Shown: positions 1-9,719 of the stretch, one piece after another
Numbering within the stretch: the stretch's first letter is position 1
How the letters are laid out: each line of letters opens with the position of its first letter
Notes under the pieces: generated by a model
The model's input: only the letters and a program-made list of their open reading frames with translations
Database searches by the model: none
Told to the model about the DNA's origin: nothing
Program-made: the position numbers and the translations under genes
NCBI RefSeq assembly: GCF_002013915.1
Contig: NZ_MBTF01000034.1
Location: 186,001 to 250,000 of the forward strand
DNA: 64,000 bases
Direction: 5' to 3'
DNA from: Mucilaginibacter pedocola
Lineage (GTDB): Bacteria; Bacteroidota; Bacteroidia; Sphingobacteriales; Sphingobacteriaceae

Positions 1-2313
1 TGTTTATTATACTCATACATTTATGTATGGTATACACCCAAAACATACGCTACGGGTGGTTTCATGAAGCTGGAAGAAAAGAAAACCGAGCTGGCGGACC
101 TGTCAAACGTAGTAACCGGTGCCGACCGGGGGCCGTCTCGCATTCAAAGCGAAACCTCGGTAATGCAAAGCCACGACGTTATTTTGGCTGCTATTAACGA
201 CCTTAATTACCCGGTTAGTTTTTATGTAGAAGGCCGTGTGCGCACCAGCGAATTATATCCGCAAAAGCCGTTGAATATAGAAAAGCTACAGTTCGACAGC
301 CTGAATTTTTTCCGGGATATGATAACGTTTAAGCCAATAAACCGGAGCAGCTACAACCTTACTTATACTGCCGGGGGCAAAGAAATATCAAAAGATTATG
401 GCTATAATAAACCCGTAACTCTTGGGCCTACAAGCTTTGTTATAAGCTATCCCGGCGAGCTTAACAAAAATTCGGTTTTACTTTTCAAGTTCAATAGCCC
501 AGAGGATTTTGTTGGCCGTGTGCGCGGCGGGCTCAGGGCCAGCGAAACAGTAAAAAACTCTAACATACTGGCCATACAAATTACCGATGCCAACCCGCAA
601 TTTGCGGCAGATGTGCTTAACGCGGTTATGAGCGAATACCTGGTTTACGACCGTAACCGCAAAACACAATCGGCCAGCCAAATGATCAATTTTATCGATG
701 ATCAATTAAAGTACCTGTCAACCAAAGTAAATGGGTCAGAACAATCGATAAAAACCTTCAGGGAAAAAAACAAACTGATGGAAGTTAGCGCTGCTGCCGA
801 CGCTGCGTTGGCTAAATCTAAAGACCTTGAATCGCAGCAGGCTATATTAAAACTACAATTACAGGCCATACAAGATGTTAAGGATAAAATAAGCAAAGAA
901 AAAAATAACGTAAATTTAAATTTTGATGCAGGGGGCGGCCAAATTGATGCGGGGCTTTCTTCGCTTATTGATAAGTTAGACGCGCTTTTGTCTCAACGCG
1001 CACAATTATTAAAAACTTACAATTATAACTCTCAACCTATACAGGATATTAACAAAGAAATACTGCAAATAAAAAGCAACGCGGTAAACTCGTTAAACAC
1101 ATCGTACACCAATGTAAAACGTAATTTAGATTTCCTGGAGGGGCAGCTTGGGCAGGTAAACAAACAAATAGCCGTATTACCCGGTGCCGAGCGCGATATG
1201 ATAAGCCTGAGGCGCGATTTCGAGATCAGCGAAAAGGTGTACTCGTTCTTATCTGAGAAAAAGCTGGAAGCACAAATTACACGCTCGGGCATTTTACCCG
1301 GTGCTACCATATTAGAAAAAGCCCAGCCAAATTATTGGCCGGTGGCCCCAAACGAACACGATATACACCGCTCGGCCATCATCTTCGGCCTGGCAATTGG
1401 CCTCGGCGCAATTATACTTATCCGTGTGCTTAACCCTTTTATTTACGATAAAGAAACCATTGAAAGCCTTACTTCAATACCCATTATTGGCGTTATCAGG
1501 AAGTTTCCGGAGTTGATAGATGAGGATAATGCACAGGTGCTGGCTATAAGCAAGCCAAAATCTATTTTTGCAGAATCGGTACGCTCGGTACGTACCAACT
1601 TAAACTTTATTGCATCCGAAAAAGCAAGCAAAGTAATTTGTATTACTTCGGAGGTTGCAGGCGAGGGCAAATCATTTGTGGCGGTTAATTTATCCAGCAC
1701 CCTATCACTGATAGATAAGAAAGTAATATTAATTGCCGCCGACCTTCGCCGCTCCAAACTTCACCGTACTTTTAAAGTGCCTAACGATGTAGGGCTTAGC
1801 ACTTATCTGGCCCACCAGACCCCGCTTGACGATATTATCCTAAAATCGCAACAGGAAAACCTTGATTTTATTGTTTCGGGCCCGGTACCTCCTAATCCGT
1901 CGGAATTGCTTCATACCGCTCGAATGAAAGAGATGATAGAAGAACTTGGCACCCGGTATGATATTATAATGATAGATACTGCCCCAATAGGCCTCGTATC
2001 CGATTCGATACCATTAATACGCATCAGCGATATTAACATATTTGTTATTAGGGCGGGTAAATCAAAATATTACTCGGCAACCATACCGCAACGCATTGCA
2101 CAGGAATATCAGCTCAGCAACACCTTTATAGTTTTAAATGCTTTTGCCGAAGATTTGCTGCACTCTCGCTATTACACCACGCGGTTTACCGGCGATTACG
2201 GTACCAGGTACTATTATTATTCCGACTATACCGGCGGCTACGAATCATCGGGTTATTATATAGATGATGAAAAGAAGAAATGGTGGAGTTTAAAACGTTG
2301 GTTTAAAAAATAA
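1..2313 (+). CDS. Polysaccharide co-polymerase / BY-kinase (Wzc-like), 5' partial
   Basis: This is a tyrosine autokinase of the inner membrane that controls length and export of exopolysaccharide. The frame is open from base 1 with no stop, so the gene starts left of the window; the ATG at 64 is internal, since the residues before it look like the end of the first membrane segment and the usual post-membrane YTP. Counting from base 1, a long coiled-coil periplasmic part runs to about residue 420 with a GNVR-like PGAERDM stretch near 400, a second membrane segment lies at about 458-477, and the kinase domain follows. Walker A (AGEGKS) is near 553-558, Walker A' (ILIAADLRR) near 576-584 and Walker B (IIMIDT) near 655-660. 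The C-terminal tail has 11 tyrosines in about 30 residues, the usual autophosphorylation cluster. The next gene starts 4 bases downstream. Confidence 0.93.
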   Translation, partial: CLLYSYIYVWYTPKTYATGGFMKLEEKKTELADLSNVVTGADRGPSRIQSETSVMQSHDVILAAINDLNYPVSFYVEGRVRTSELYPQKPLNIEKLQFDSLNFFRDMITFKPINRSSYNLTYTAGGKEISKDYGYNKPVTLGPTSFVISYPGELNKNSVLLFKFNSPEDFVGRVRGGLRASETVKNSNILAIQITDANPQFAADVLNAVMSEYLVYDRNRKTQSASQMINFIDDQLKYLSTKVNGSEQSIKTFREKNKLMEVSAAADAALAKSKDLESQQAILKLQLQAIQDVKDKISKEKNNVNLNFDAGGGQIDAGLSSLIDKLDALLSQRAQLLKTYNYNSQPIQDINKEILQIKSNAVNSLNTSYTNVKRNLDFLEGQLGQVNKQIAVLPGAERDMISLRRDFEISEKVYSFLSEKKLEAQITRSGILPGATILEKAQPNYWPVAPNEHDIHRSAIIFGLAIGLGAIILIRVLNPFIYDKETIESLTSIPIIGVIRKFPELIDEDNAQVLAISKPKSIFAESVRSVRTNLNFIASEKASKVICITSEVAGEGKSFVAVNLSSTLSLIDKKVILIAADLRRSKLHRTFKVPNDVGLSTYLAHQTPLDDIILKSQQENLDFIVSGPVPPNPSELLHTARMKEMIEELGTRYDIIMIDTAPIGLVSDSIPLIRISDINIFVIRAGKSKYYSATIPQRIAQEYQLSNTFIVLNAFAEDLLHSRYYTTRFTGDYGTRYYYYSDYTGGYESSGYYIDDEKKKWWSLKRWFKK

Positions 2314-2317
2314 GGCT

Positions 2318-2842
2318 TTGGCAGGTAACGCTACGGGCAAAGACGCAGCAGCCCTTAAATGGTACCCGGTTTATACGAACCCGCGTGCCGAAAAAAAAGC
2401 CCTGGAGGCACTAACAGAAAAAGGTATAGAAACCTACCTGCCTCTTCAAAAAAAACTCAAACAATGGAGCGACCGGAAGAAATGGGTAGAAGAGCCGCTT
2501 ATCAAATCGTATTTATTTGTACACATACCGTTGCAGGCCCGCGCCGAGGTATTAATGACTAAGGGCATTGCCCGCTTTATTTATTTTTCGGGCGAGGTAG
2601 CCACCATGCCCGATAAGCAGATAGAGGATCTTAAACTATTGATGGCAAGCGCACTGGAACTTGAAGTAACCGAAGAGAATTTACTTCCGGGCGAAAAAAT
2701 AAAAATTAAGGCAGGCCCGCTAAAAGGGCTTACCGGCGAAATGATTGCTTACCGCTCACAAAAACAATTATTATTGCGGTTAGAAAGCCTTGGCTGCTCA
2801 ATTATCGTAAATGCGGCAGCCGCCTATGTTAACAGGCTTTAA
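2318..2842 (+). CDS. UpxY-like NusG-family transcription antiterminator
   Basis: A specialised NusG paralog (174 residues) expected to ride with RNA polymerase and suppress premature termination across the long polysaccharide operon. An N-terminal NGN domain (about 14-115) begins with the characteristic WYPVYTNPRAEKKA and contains YLPLQ and KSYLFVHI; a KOW-like C-terminal domain (about 122-174) contains PGEKIKIKAGPLKGLTGEM. The start is TTG, 4 bases after the kinase stop; no ATG lies upstream of the NGN domain, so TTG is the only plausible start. In Bacteroides UpxY genes usually lead capsule loci; here it follows the Wzc-like gene. Its action on this operon is inference from family and position. 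Confidence 0.87.
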   Translation: MAGNATGKDAAALKWYPVYTNPRAEKKALEALTEKGIETYLPLQKKLKQWSDRKKWVEEPLIKSYLFVHIPLQARAEVLMTKGIARFIYFSGEVATMPDKQIEDLKLLMASALELEVTEENLLPGEKIKIKAGPLKGLTGEMIAYRSQKQLLLRLESLGCSIIVNAAAAYVNRL

Positions 2843-2853
2843 GCAAGGCAAGC

Positions 2854-2890
2854 GGCTAAATTGTAAAGAGATTAAGGCAATTAGCCTTTT
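2854..2890 (+). terminator. Weak terminator-like hairpin after the antiterminator gene
   Basis: GGCTAAATTG (2854-2863) pairs with CAATTAGCC (2878-2886) with one bulged base and is followed by TTTT. The T tract is short. It would be a sensible early stop point for transcripts lacking the UpxY-like factor, but that is inference. Confidence 0.3.
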
Positions 2891-2968
2891 AAATAAAAAA
2901 CTAATTATCAATAAGTTGCAAAAACACAATGTGACTTACGGGGCGAAGCTGTGCCCGGGGAGCAAGAT

Positions 2969-4753
2969 ATGTGCAGGATAGCAGGCATAGTTACAAACCA
3001 TTTTAATGAAGAAATTGCAGGCAGGCAGGTTACTGCAATGTGTAACGCCATGCAACACGGCGGGCCCGATGATGCCGGGCTGTATACAGATGTTGCGTTG
3101 GGTATAGCCTTTGGGCACCGTCGGCTTTCTATTATCGACCTTAGCACTAACGGGCACCAACCCAAAGCCGATAGCCAAAACCTGGCACGGATTACCTTCA
3201 ACGGCGAAATTTACAACTACCGCGAACTACGCTCGCAATTAGTAAAGGCGGGGGCTGTATTTACAAGCGAAACCGATACCGAAGTAATTTTACAGGCTTA
3301 CCTACATTGGGGCACCGCAGCTTTTGCTGCCCTTAAGGGTATGTTTGCCTTTGCTTTGTATGATGCCCGGCAACAAGCGGTATACCTGGTGCGCGATAGC
3401 GCCGGCATAAAACCGCTTTACTATTCAACACAAAACGGGCAATTTATATTTGCCTCAGAAATAAGGGCGTTTAACGCTGCCGGTTTTAACTTAGCAGCCG
3501 ACGAACGCTGGCCCGCCTGGCTATTAGCTTATGGGCATATACCCGAACCCTTTACTACTTTAAATGGCGTATTTAGCTTGCCAAAGGGGCACTACCTTTG
3601 CCGGCAAAAAAACGGGCGCACCGAACTAAAGCAGTATATTACCGATACTACTTTAATTAAGATAACCACCGCCGCCGAAGCCAAGCAGGGCATTGCAGCA
3701 TCTTTGCAAAGCGCTGTAACCAGGCAATTAATATCCGATGCGCCTATTGGCGTTTTCCTGAGCGGTGGCATAGATTCATCAATCTTATCACTATTGGCTT
3801 CGGCAACAGCCGAAACACAGCTAAAAACCATTTCTATATTTTTTGATGAGCGGCAGTACGACGAACGGCAGTACCAGCAAGCTATAATTGAAAAAATACC
3901 TGGCCAAAACTTTAACCACTTAGTTACGGCGGCCGATTTTGAAGAACTTTTTCCGCAGGTACTTAAGGCAATGGACATGCCGACTATAGATGGCATCAAC
4001 TCCTGGTTTATCAGCAAATACGCGCATGATGGGGGGCTCAAAGCCGTACTATCAGGCATAGGTGCCGACGAGCTTTATGGCGGATATGCATCATTCGGTC
4101 GTATAAAGCTTATTCAATACCTCAGAAACCTGCCCCGTGCGGCGCTGAAAAGTTTTAGTAAAATAGCTTTAAATAACTACAAACGTATTGCGTACCTTGC
4201 GTACGATCATCCCGCTGCAGACTACCTGTTTTTGCGGGGCCTTTTTCCGTTTGCAGACATTGCCCGGATTTTGGATATTAGCCAACGGCAACTAAAAGAT
4301 ATCCTTTTCGGAGAAAACACCCCGTTAATTCGTAGCCCTTACAACGGGGAGCTTGCATCTTGGTTCGAAACTAATTTTTATATGCAAAACCAGTTACTGC
4401 GGGATACCGATGTAATGAGCATGAGCCACGGACTTGAAGTAAGGGTACCTTTTTTAGATGAAGATTTCAGGCATTTTACCGCACAGGTTGATGCAGGCCT
4501 GAAATTTAATAATGGCAGGCCCAAACAATTGTTGATAGATAGTTTCAGCAATATACTGCCCGAGGCTGTTTGGAACAGGCCCAAAATGGGCTTCAGCTTC
4601 CCGCTAACGCAATGGATGAGAAACCATACCAATGTGAGTAACGAAGGATTATACCAGGGTAAATTTGCCAAAGAAGCAATCAGAGATTTTAAGGCGGGGA
4701 AGCTGCATTGGTCAAAAGCTTACGCCCTATATCAAATACAAAAGCATGGCTAA
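2969..4753 (+). CDS. asnB: Asparagine synthetase (glutamine-hydrolysing), AsnB type
   Basis: Converts aspartate, glutamine and ATP to asparagine, or amidates an acidic sugar when found in polysaccharide loci. The ATG at 2969 is chosen over an upstream in-frame GTG (2951) because it leaves Cys2 directly after Met (MCRIAG), the N-terminal nucleophile of the class II glutaminase. The glutaminase domain shows HRRLSIIDLS, NGEIYNYREL and SETDTEVIL. The synthetase domain has the PP-loop SGGIDSS at about 265-271 and GADELYGGY. Length is 594 residues, normal for the family. It lies between the antiterminator and the first glycosyltransferase, so a role in making an amidated sugar is possible; ordinary asparagine synthesis cannot be excluded. 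Confidence 0.92.
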   Translation: MCRIAGIVTNHFNEEIAGRQVTAMCNAMQHGGPDDAGLYTDVALGIAFGHRRLSIIDLSTNGHQPKADSQNLARITFNGEIYNYRELRSQLVKAGAVFTSETDTEVILQAYLHWGTAAFAALKGMFAFALYDARQQAVYLVRDSAGIKPLYYSTQNGQFIFASEIRAFNAAGFNLAADERWPAWLLAYGHIPEPFTTLNGVFSLPKGHYLCRQKNGRTELKQYITDTTLIKITTAAEAKQGIAASLQSAVTRQLISDAPIGVFLSGGIDSSILSLLASATAETQLKTISIFFDERQYDERQYQQAIIEKIPGQNFNHLVTAADFEELFPQVLKAMDMPTIDGINSWFISKYAHDGGLKAVLSGIGADELYGGYASFGRIKLIQYLRNLPRAALKSFSKIALNNYKRIAYLAYDHPAADYLFLRGLFPFADIARILDISQRQLKDILFGENTPLIRSPYNGELASWFETNFYMQNQLLRDTDVMSMSHGLEVRVPFLDEDFRHFTAQVDAGLKFNNGRPKQLLIDSFSNILPEAVWNRPKMGFSFPLTQWMRNHTNVSNEGLYQGKFAKEAIRDFKAGKLHWSKAYALYQIQKHG

Positions 4754-5897
4754 AAAAATAATATTGCTTACACTGCAAACCTTTAGCGCTATGGGCGGCA
4801 TTCAAAAAATGGCGCGTACTATGGCCCACTCGCTGCAGCATATAAGCAATATTAACCACTGGAAGTTTAAGGCACTATCGTTATACGACACCAACCACGA
4901 TCTGCTTCCGCAATATATTGATGCCGAAAACTTTAAGGGGTACAAACAAAACAGGTTACGTTTTATATTTGAGGCGCTAACGTTAACCCGCAATAACGAT
5001 GTGCTGATATTAACACACATTAACTTTGCCGTAATTGGCCTGTTGGCAAAACTAATTCGGCCCAAATGCCAGCTTTGGCTTGTGGCACATGGTATAGAAG
5101 TTTGGCGCCCGTTAAAGTATAACAAGAAGAAACTGCTGCGCCATTGCGACAAAATTTTATGTGTAAGCCAGTTTACTTTAGATAAAATGGTGGAGCTGCA
5201 TAACGCAGAGCCGGGCAAATTAGTGGTATTAAATAACGCGATAGACTCGTTTATGAAAATACCCGACAGCTTTGAAAAACCAAAACATTTGCTGTCGCGA
5301 TATCACTTAAGCGCCCATGCCCCGGTTGTTTTTACCCTTACGCGCCTGGCATCAACCGAAAAATACAAAGGTTATGAAAATGTAATTGCAGCCATAAGTA
5401 AGCTAAAGCTGCAATTTCCGGATATAAAGTATATCTTATCAGGAAAGTATGACCGTGCGGAAGAAACCCGCGTGCGGTCGCTTATTGCGAAACACAATGT
5501 TAACGCCAATGTATTGCTTACCGGCTTTGTAGATGAGGCCGAACTTGGCGACCATTTTTTACTTGCCGACCTGTTTGTTTTACCAAGTAAGAAGGAAGGG
5601 TTTGGGATTGTATTTGTTGAGGCCCAGGCATGCGGGCTGCCCGTGCTCTGCGGCAATGCCGATGGCAGCGTAGATGCTGTACGTAACGGAGAACTGGGCA
5701 AGGCTATCGAGCCCGACGATATTGAAGCGCTGGAAGAGGCAATAGCTGCAAGCCTGCAACACCCACTATCGGTAAGCCAGCGCAAAGCATTACAACAAAA
5801 AAGCCTTCACTACTTTAGCGAAGAAGCGTATATAACCAACTTACAAAAACTGCTTGCGGATGAAATAACTGTAAGCGCAACTCATATTAATGGCTAA
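4746..5897 (+). CDS. Glycosyltransferase family 4 protein
   Basis: A GT-B fold retaining glycosyltransferase of 383 residues. The start ATG at 4746 overlaps the asnB stop by 8 bases and gives the typical beta-strand opening MAKKIILLTLQTF with a glycine-containing loop (AMGGIQK). The C-terminal half holds the nucleotide-sugar site, including KKEGFGIVFVEAQACGLPV at about 280-300 (the E-x7-E pair of GT4). The donor and acceptor sugars cannot be read from sequence. It overlaps the next gene (ABC ATPase) by 8 bases. Confidence 0.9.
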   Translation: MAKKIILLTLQTFSAMGGIQKMARTMAHSLQHISNINHWKFKALSLYDTNHDLLPQYIDAENFKGYKQNRLRFIFEALTLTRNNDVLILTHINFAVIGLLAKLIRPKCQLWLVAHGIEVWRPLKYNKKKLLRHCDKILCVSQFTLDKMVELHNAEPGKLVVLNNAIDSFMKIPDSFEKPKHLLSRYHLSAHAPVVFTLTRLASTEKYKGYENVIAAISKLKLQFPDIKYILSGKYDRAEETRVRSLIAKHNVNANVLLTGFVDEAELGDHFLLADLFVLPSKKEGFGIVFVEAQACGLPVLCGNADGSVDAVRNGELGKAIEPDDIEALEEAIAASLQHPLSVSQRKALQQKSLHYFSEEAYITNLQKLLADEITVSATHING

Positions 5898-7176
5898 AGT
5901 TATCGAGGTTCAAAATTTGTCAAAAGCGTACCAGTTAGGCTCGTTTGGTACAGGTACCATTTCGCAGGACCTTGAGCGCTATTGGGCACGCCTGCGCGGT
6001 AAAGAAGACCCTTTTTTAAAGATAGGCGAAGTGAACGACCGCGCAACCAAAGGCACCAGCGGCGTGGTATGGAGCCTGAAGGATATTAATTTTGAAATTG
6101 AGCAAGGCACTGCTGTTGGTATAATAGGCCGAAACGGTGCCGGAAAAAGCACCTTGCTAAAAATACTTAGCCGTACTACCGCCCCTACTACGGGCACCAT
6201 TAAAATGAAAGGGCGCGTGGCCAGCCTTTTGGAAGTAGGCACCGGCTTCCATCCCGAACTATCGGGCCGCGACAATATTTTTTTAAACGGCGCCATATTG
6301 GGCATGCGGAAAAACGAGATTAAACGCAAGTTTGCTGAAATTGTTGATTTTTCGGGTGTTGAGCGCTACATTGATACGCCGGTAAAGCGGTATTCATCGG
6401 GTATGTACGTAAGGCTGGCCTTTGCTGTAGCTGCATACCTCGAAAGCGAGATATTAATTATTGATGAAGTGCTTGCCGTGGGCGATGCAGAGTTTCAGAA
6501 AAAATGCCTCGGCAAAATGAGCGAGGTAAGCAAAGGCGAAGGCCGCACGGTATTGTTCGTCAGCCACAACATGGCAGCCATACAAAAACTATGTAGCGAC
6601 GCTATTTATTTGGAGAACGGGCTTTTGCGCTCCTTGGGGAAAACCAGCCGTATTATTGACGAATACCTATCAAACAACACGGCGCACCAGGCGGCATATT
6701 ATCCCGAACTTCCGCCCGAACATGAAAACGCCCCCTGTTACGTAAGCGAAATTTGGGTAGAAGATACAGAAGGCACGCCCCTGAACGAGATACCTGTTGG
6801 GGCAAGCTGGCGTTTAAGGATAAGGTTTAAAATGAACAGGGCCATGCCCGAATTTATTATTGCAATAGGCATCAGGAGTTCATTAGAGCTTGACCTGAGA
6901 ACCTGCTGGGCACCCAAAACCGATTTAGGTGAGGGTTGGTACGAAGCTTTATTTGTTGAAGACCAAATTTACTACGCGCCGGGTTCCTATTCTATTACAG
7001 TAGGCCTTTCAGCATCCGAGAAATCGCTATACTACCGCGAAAATGCTGCAGCTATTTCTATAGCAGAAGTTACCACGGCCGCCCTGCAAAATACCATTGT
7101 GCGCACTACAGGCGTAGGCTTGTTGCTAAACCCTATGCGTATAAATATAGCACCGATAAGCCCCGTTGAAGCGTAA
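5890..7176 (+). CDS. Wzt-like polysaccharide ABC exporter ATPase
   Basis: ATP-binding subunit of an ABC transporter that exports finished polysaccharide or O-antigen across the inner membrane; 428 residues. Walker A GRNGAGKST is at about 80-88, the signature SSGMYVRLAFA near 168, Walker B ILIIDEVLAVGD near 188-199 and the H-loop VSHNM near 225. Residues from about 275 form a Wzt-type C-terminal beta-sandwich that normally recognises the glycan end. The partner permease (Wzm) is not in the window, so it is either upstream or elsewhere. Presence of an ABC ATPase together with a Wzc-like and a Wzy-like protein is unusual. Confidence 0.92.
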   Translation: MAKVIEVQNLSKAYQLGSFGTGTISQDLERYWARLRGKEDPFLKIGEVNDRATKGTSGVVWSLKDINFEIEQGTAVGIIGRNGAGKSTLLKILSRTTAPTTGTIKMKGRVASLLEVGTGFHPELSGRDNIFLNGAILGMRKNEIKRKFAEIVDFSGVERYIDTPVKRYSSGMYVRLAFAVAAYLESEILIIDEVLAVGDAEFQKKCLGKMSEVSKGEGRTVLFVSHNMAAIQKLCSDAIYLENGLLRSLGKTSRIIDEYLSNNTAHQAAYYPELPPEHENAPCYVSEIWVEDTEGTPLNEIPVGASWRLRIRFKMNRAMPEFIIAIGIRSSLELDLRTCWAPKTDLGEGWYEALFVEDQIYYAPGSYSITVGLSASEKSLYYRENAAAISIAEVTTAALQNTIVRTTGVGLLLNPMRINIAPISPVEA

Positions 7177-7969
7177 TAACCATCAGGATTTTAATAAAAT
7201 AATTGGCCGCCCAACACAGCAAATGATACGCGCAATAATTAACAGGTTTTTACCCTACGAAACCCGGCTTCGAAATTTCAGGCTTCGCCAGTTTAACGAA
7301 GATCTTAAAACCTATCTCGAGCTGGATACCAGCAAAAGGTTCCCCGTTTTGCAGGACGACTTTTACCCCTGTTTAGACGATAAAACCGCCACTACGCATT
7401 TTGATGCCCATTATATTTACCACCCGGCGTGGGCAGCCCGCGTAGTGAAACAGATAAACCCGGAGGTGCATGTAGATATTTCGTCTACCCTTCATTTTTG
7501 CACCATGCTATCGGCCTTTGTAAAAACCCGCTTTTACGATTACAGGCCCGCCATACTAAACCTCGATAACTTAGAAAGCGAACACGCTAATTTAACCGAA
7601 CTGCCCTTTGCAACAGGCAGCATAGAAAGCCTGTCGTGCATGCACACTTTAGAGCATGTGGGGCTGGGCCGCTATGGCGACCCTATTTTCCCCGATGGCG
7701 ATCTAAAAGCCATTGATGAATTAAAAAGGGTATGCGCAACCAATGGCCACCTGCTTATAGTAGTACCTGTAGGTAAAAAACGCATACAATTTAACGCGCA
7801 CCGTATATATGCCCCGCAAGATATTGTTGCTTATATGCACGGTTTTACCCTAAAACAATTTGCATTGGTAACAGACGATGGCGCCTTTACCGAAGATGCC
7901 GCTATAGAACATGCCGCACAACAGCAATACGGCTGCGGCTGTTTTTGGTTTATAAAAAACGAAAATTAA
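7166..7969 (+). CDS. DUF268 family, methyltransferase-like protein
   Basis: A 267-residue protein resembling the DUF268 family, which has a methyltransferase-like core of unproven activity. Visible landmarks are HVDISSTLHFC at about 102-112, where a SAM-binding motif I would sit but without the usual GxGxG, NLDNLESEHANLTELPF near 130-147, and CMHTLEHVGLGRYGDP near 157-172. A Cys-rich end (YGCGCFWF) closes the protein. The start is TTG (7166), overlapping the ABC ATPase stop by 11 bases. The role in glycan synthesis is inferred only from its neighbours. Confidence 0.75.
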   Translation: MKRNNHQDFNKIIGRPTQQMIRAIINRFLPYETRLRNFRLRQFNEDLKTYLELDTSKRFPVLQDDFYPCLDDKTATTHFDAHYIYHPAWAARVVKQINPEVHVDISSTLHFCTMLSAFVKTRFYDYRPAILNLDNLESEHANLTELPFATGSIESLSCMHTLEHVGLGRYGDPIFPDGDLKAIDELKRVCATNGHLLIVVPVGKKRIQFNAHRIYAPQDIVAYMHGFTLKQFALVTDDGAFTEDAAIEHAAQQQYGCGCFWFIKNEN

Positions 7970-7978
7970 TACCCCATT

Positions 7979-8812
7979 TTGCTAACCCCATTACTAAACA
8001 GTCTACGCCATATAAAAGGCAGGCTTTTCCCTAAAAACCGTAAAGCAACACCTTTTGTAATTGGCAATTTGAAGCTGGTAGTAGGTAACGATTTGGCCTG
8101 GGCCTTTTCGTCGGGCGATTATTATGAAAAAAATGTAATACATTTTTTAGGGCTGTTAATAGCAAATTACCAAAAGCCTGTGTTGGTAGATATTGGTGCA
8201 AACTGCGGTTATTACAGCACCAAATATGCGGCAGCATGCCAAAAGGTGTTTTCGTTCGAGCCGGTTAAGGGCACATTTTCGCTACTGAAACGCAATGTTA
8301 GGCGCAATAATCTGAGCAACATTGTGCCGTTTAATCTCGGCCTGTCAAACAGCCCGGGCAGTTTAACAATTAACATTTATAATTCCAGTGGCAACAATTC
8401 TATTTTCGAAAGGGTGTTGCCCGAGGGGCATCCGCTACAAAAAACTGGCACCGAAACCATCCGCCTGGAAACCCTTGACAACTTAGTTGCTACAGGCCAG
8501 GTTTTACCACCCGATGTAATAAAAATAGACGTAGAAGGGGCAGAGCTTTTTGTATTAAAGGGCGCCGAAAACACCATTTTAAAACACCGACCTGCTATTT
8601 TGTTAGAATATTCGGAAAACACATCAACCGATGCAGGTTACGCCAAAGAGGAACTGCTTACTGCGCTTGCCTTAACCAACTATAATATATACGGCCTCCC
8701 CGAAGATGAAACCGATATGAGGTTGATAACAGAAAGCGAATTTCAAAACAACGGCTTAAGCAACATAATGCTCATCCCGGCCGAAAACGACCCGTTCAAA
8801 AAAACGGTATAA
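7979..8812 (+). CDS. FkbM family methyltransferase
   Basis: SAM-dependent methyltransferase of the FkbM type (277 residues), a family that O-methylates sugars or polyketides. Motif I is VDIGANCGYYS at about 70-80; VIKIDVEGAELFVLKGA near 178-194 is the family hallmark. The only plausible start is TTG at 7979, 9 bases after the previous stop; no in-frame ATG precedes motif I. It is the first of three FkbM genes in the cluster, suggesting a methylated glycan. Confidence 0.88.
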   Translation: MLTPLLNSLRHIKGRLFPKNRKATPFVIGNLKLVVGNDLAWAFSSGDYYEKNVIHFLGLLIANYQKPVLVDIGANCGYYSTKYAAACQKVFSFEPVKGTFSLLKRNVRRNNLSNIVPFNLGLSNSPGSLTINIYNSSGNNSIFERVLPEGHPLQKTGTETIRLETLDNLVATGQVLPPDVIKIDVEGAELFVLKGAENTILKHRPAILLEYSENTSTDAGYAKEELLTALALTNYNIYGLPEDETDMRLITESEFQNNGLSNIMLIPAENDPFKKTV

Positions 8813-8825
8813 TAAACTGCATTAA

Positions 8826-9719
8826 TTGGTTATTGTAAAAATATTCGGCGGGTTAGGTAACCAAATGTTTCAGTACGCCACTGCCCGTGCCTTTGCTAAC
8901 ACGGGCGATAAGCTTTACATCGACGATCAGTTTTATACTGATAACCATAATGCAACTGAGCTCTATGCTTCCCGCAGTTATCAACTCGGCCTGTTCAAAG
9001 GCATAACAGCACAACAGGCATCGCAAAAACAAATCGCCCTATTTTTTTGCAAAGGGCTGTACCTGCGTTTAGTCCGTAGTTACTTAAAGCGGCTCATCAG
9101 GTATTTCCATCATCCAGGGTCTCGTTTTACCTCCCTGCAACAACTGGCAGCTACACGCAACGTTTACCTCGACGGTTATTTCCAGTCAGAAAAATATTTT
9201 GTTAGCGTAAGGGATACGCTGCTTCGCGAATTTAGCTTCCCCCGTCTCGATAAAAGCAACTTTTTCATCGCGAACAAAATGGAAGCTGCAGATAATTCTG
9301 TTAGTGTACACATACGCAGGGGCGATTACCTGCTGCCCGCCATTAGCGGCGTGCACGGTGTACTCCCCTTGAGTTATTATCGCACAGCGCTGGGTATACT
9401 AAAAAACCGCCATCAAAACCTCAGCCTGTTTATATTTTCTGACGATATTGATTGGGCACAGCAGCACCTCGATACCTTTGGGCTAAACACTGTATTTGTT
9501 GAGGGTAACCATGGCGATGAGAGCTGGAAAGATATGGCTTTAATGAGCGCTTGTAAACATCATATTATAGCAAACAGCAGTTTTAGTTGGTGGGGTGCCT
9601 GGTTAAGCACGCGCGGCGGCGAAGTATTAGCGCCTTATAATTGGTTCATGCCCGACGTAGATTTTGATATTAACGACATCATACCGAGCCATTGGAGCGT
9701 GGTGCAGTATGAGCAATAA
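8826..9719 (+). CDS. GT11 alpha-1,2-fucosyltransferase
   Basis: Transfers fucose from GDP-fucose (family knowledge) to a sugar acceptor. The 297-residue protein shows the GT11 N-terminal motif GGLGNQMFQYATARA at about 8-22, the GDP-binding HIRRGDYL near 162-169, and the C-terminal SSFSWWGAWL near 252. The start is TTG at 8826 (MVIVKIFGG), where family members normally begin. It overlaps the next gene by 11 bases. With the GT10 gene at 21024 and the fucosyltransferase-like gene at 19268 it points to a fucosylated product. Confidence 0.92.
   Translation: MVIVKIFGGLGNQMFQYATARAFANTGDKLYIDDQFYTDNHNATELYASRSYQLGLFKGITAQQASQKQIALFFCKGLYLRLVRSYLKRLIRYFHHPGSRFTSLQQLAATRNVYLDGYFQSEKYFVSVRDTLLREFSFPRLDKSNFFIANKMEAADNSVSVHIRRGDYLLPAISGVHGVLPLSYYRTALGILKNRHQNLSLFIFSDDIDWAQQHLDTFGLNTVFVEGNHGDESWKDMALMSACKHHIIANSSFSWWGAWLSTRGGEVLAPYNWFMPDVDFDINDIIPSHWSVVQYEQ

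Noticed and set aside
2318..2562. Alternative frame inside the antiterminator gene
   Set aside because: Overlaps the NGN domain coding region in another frame and has no recognisable features.
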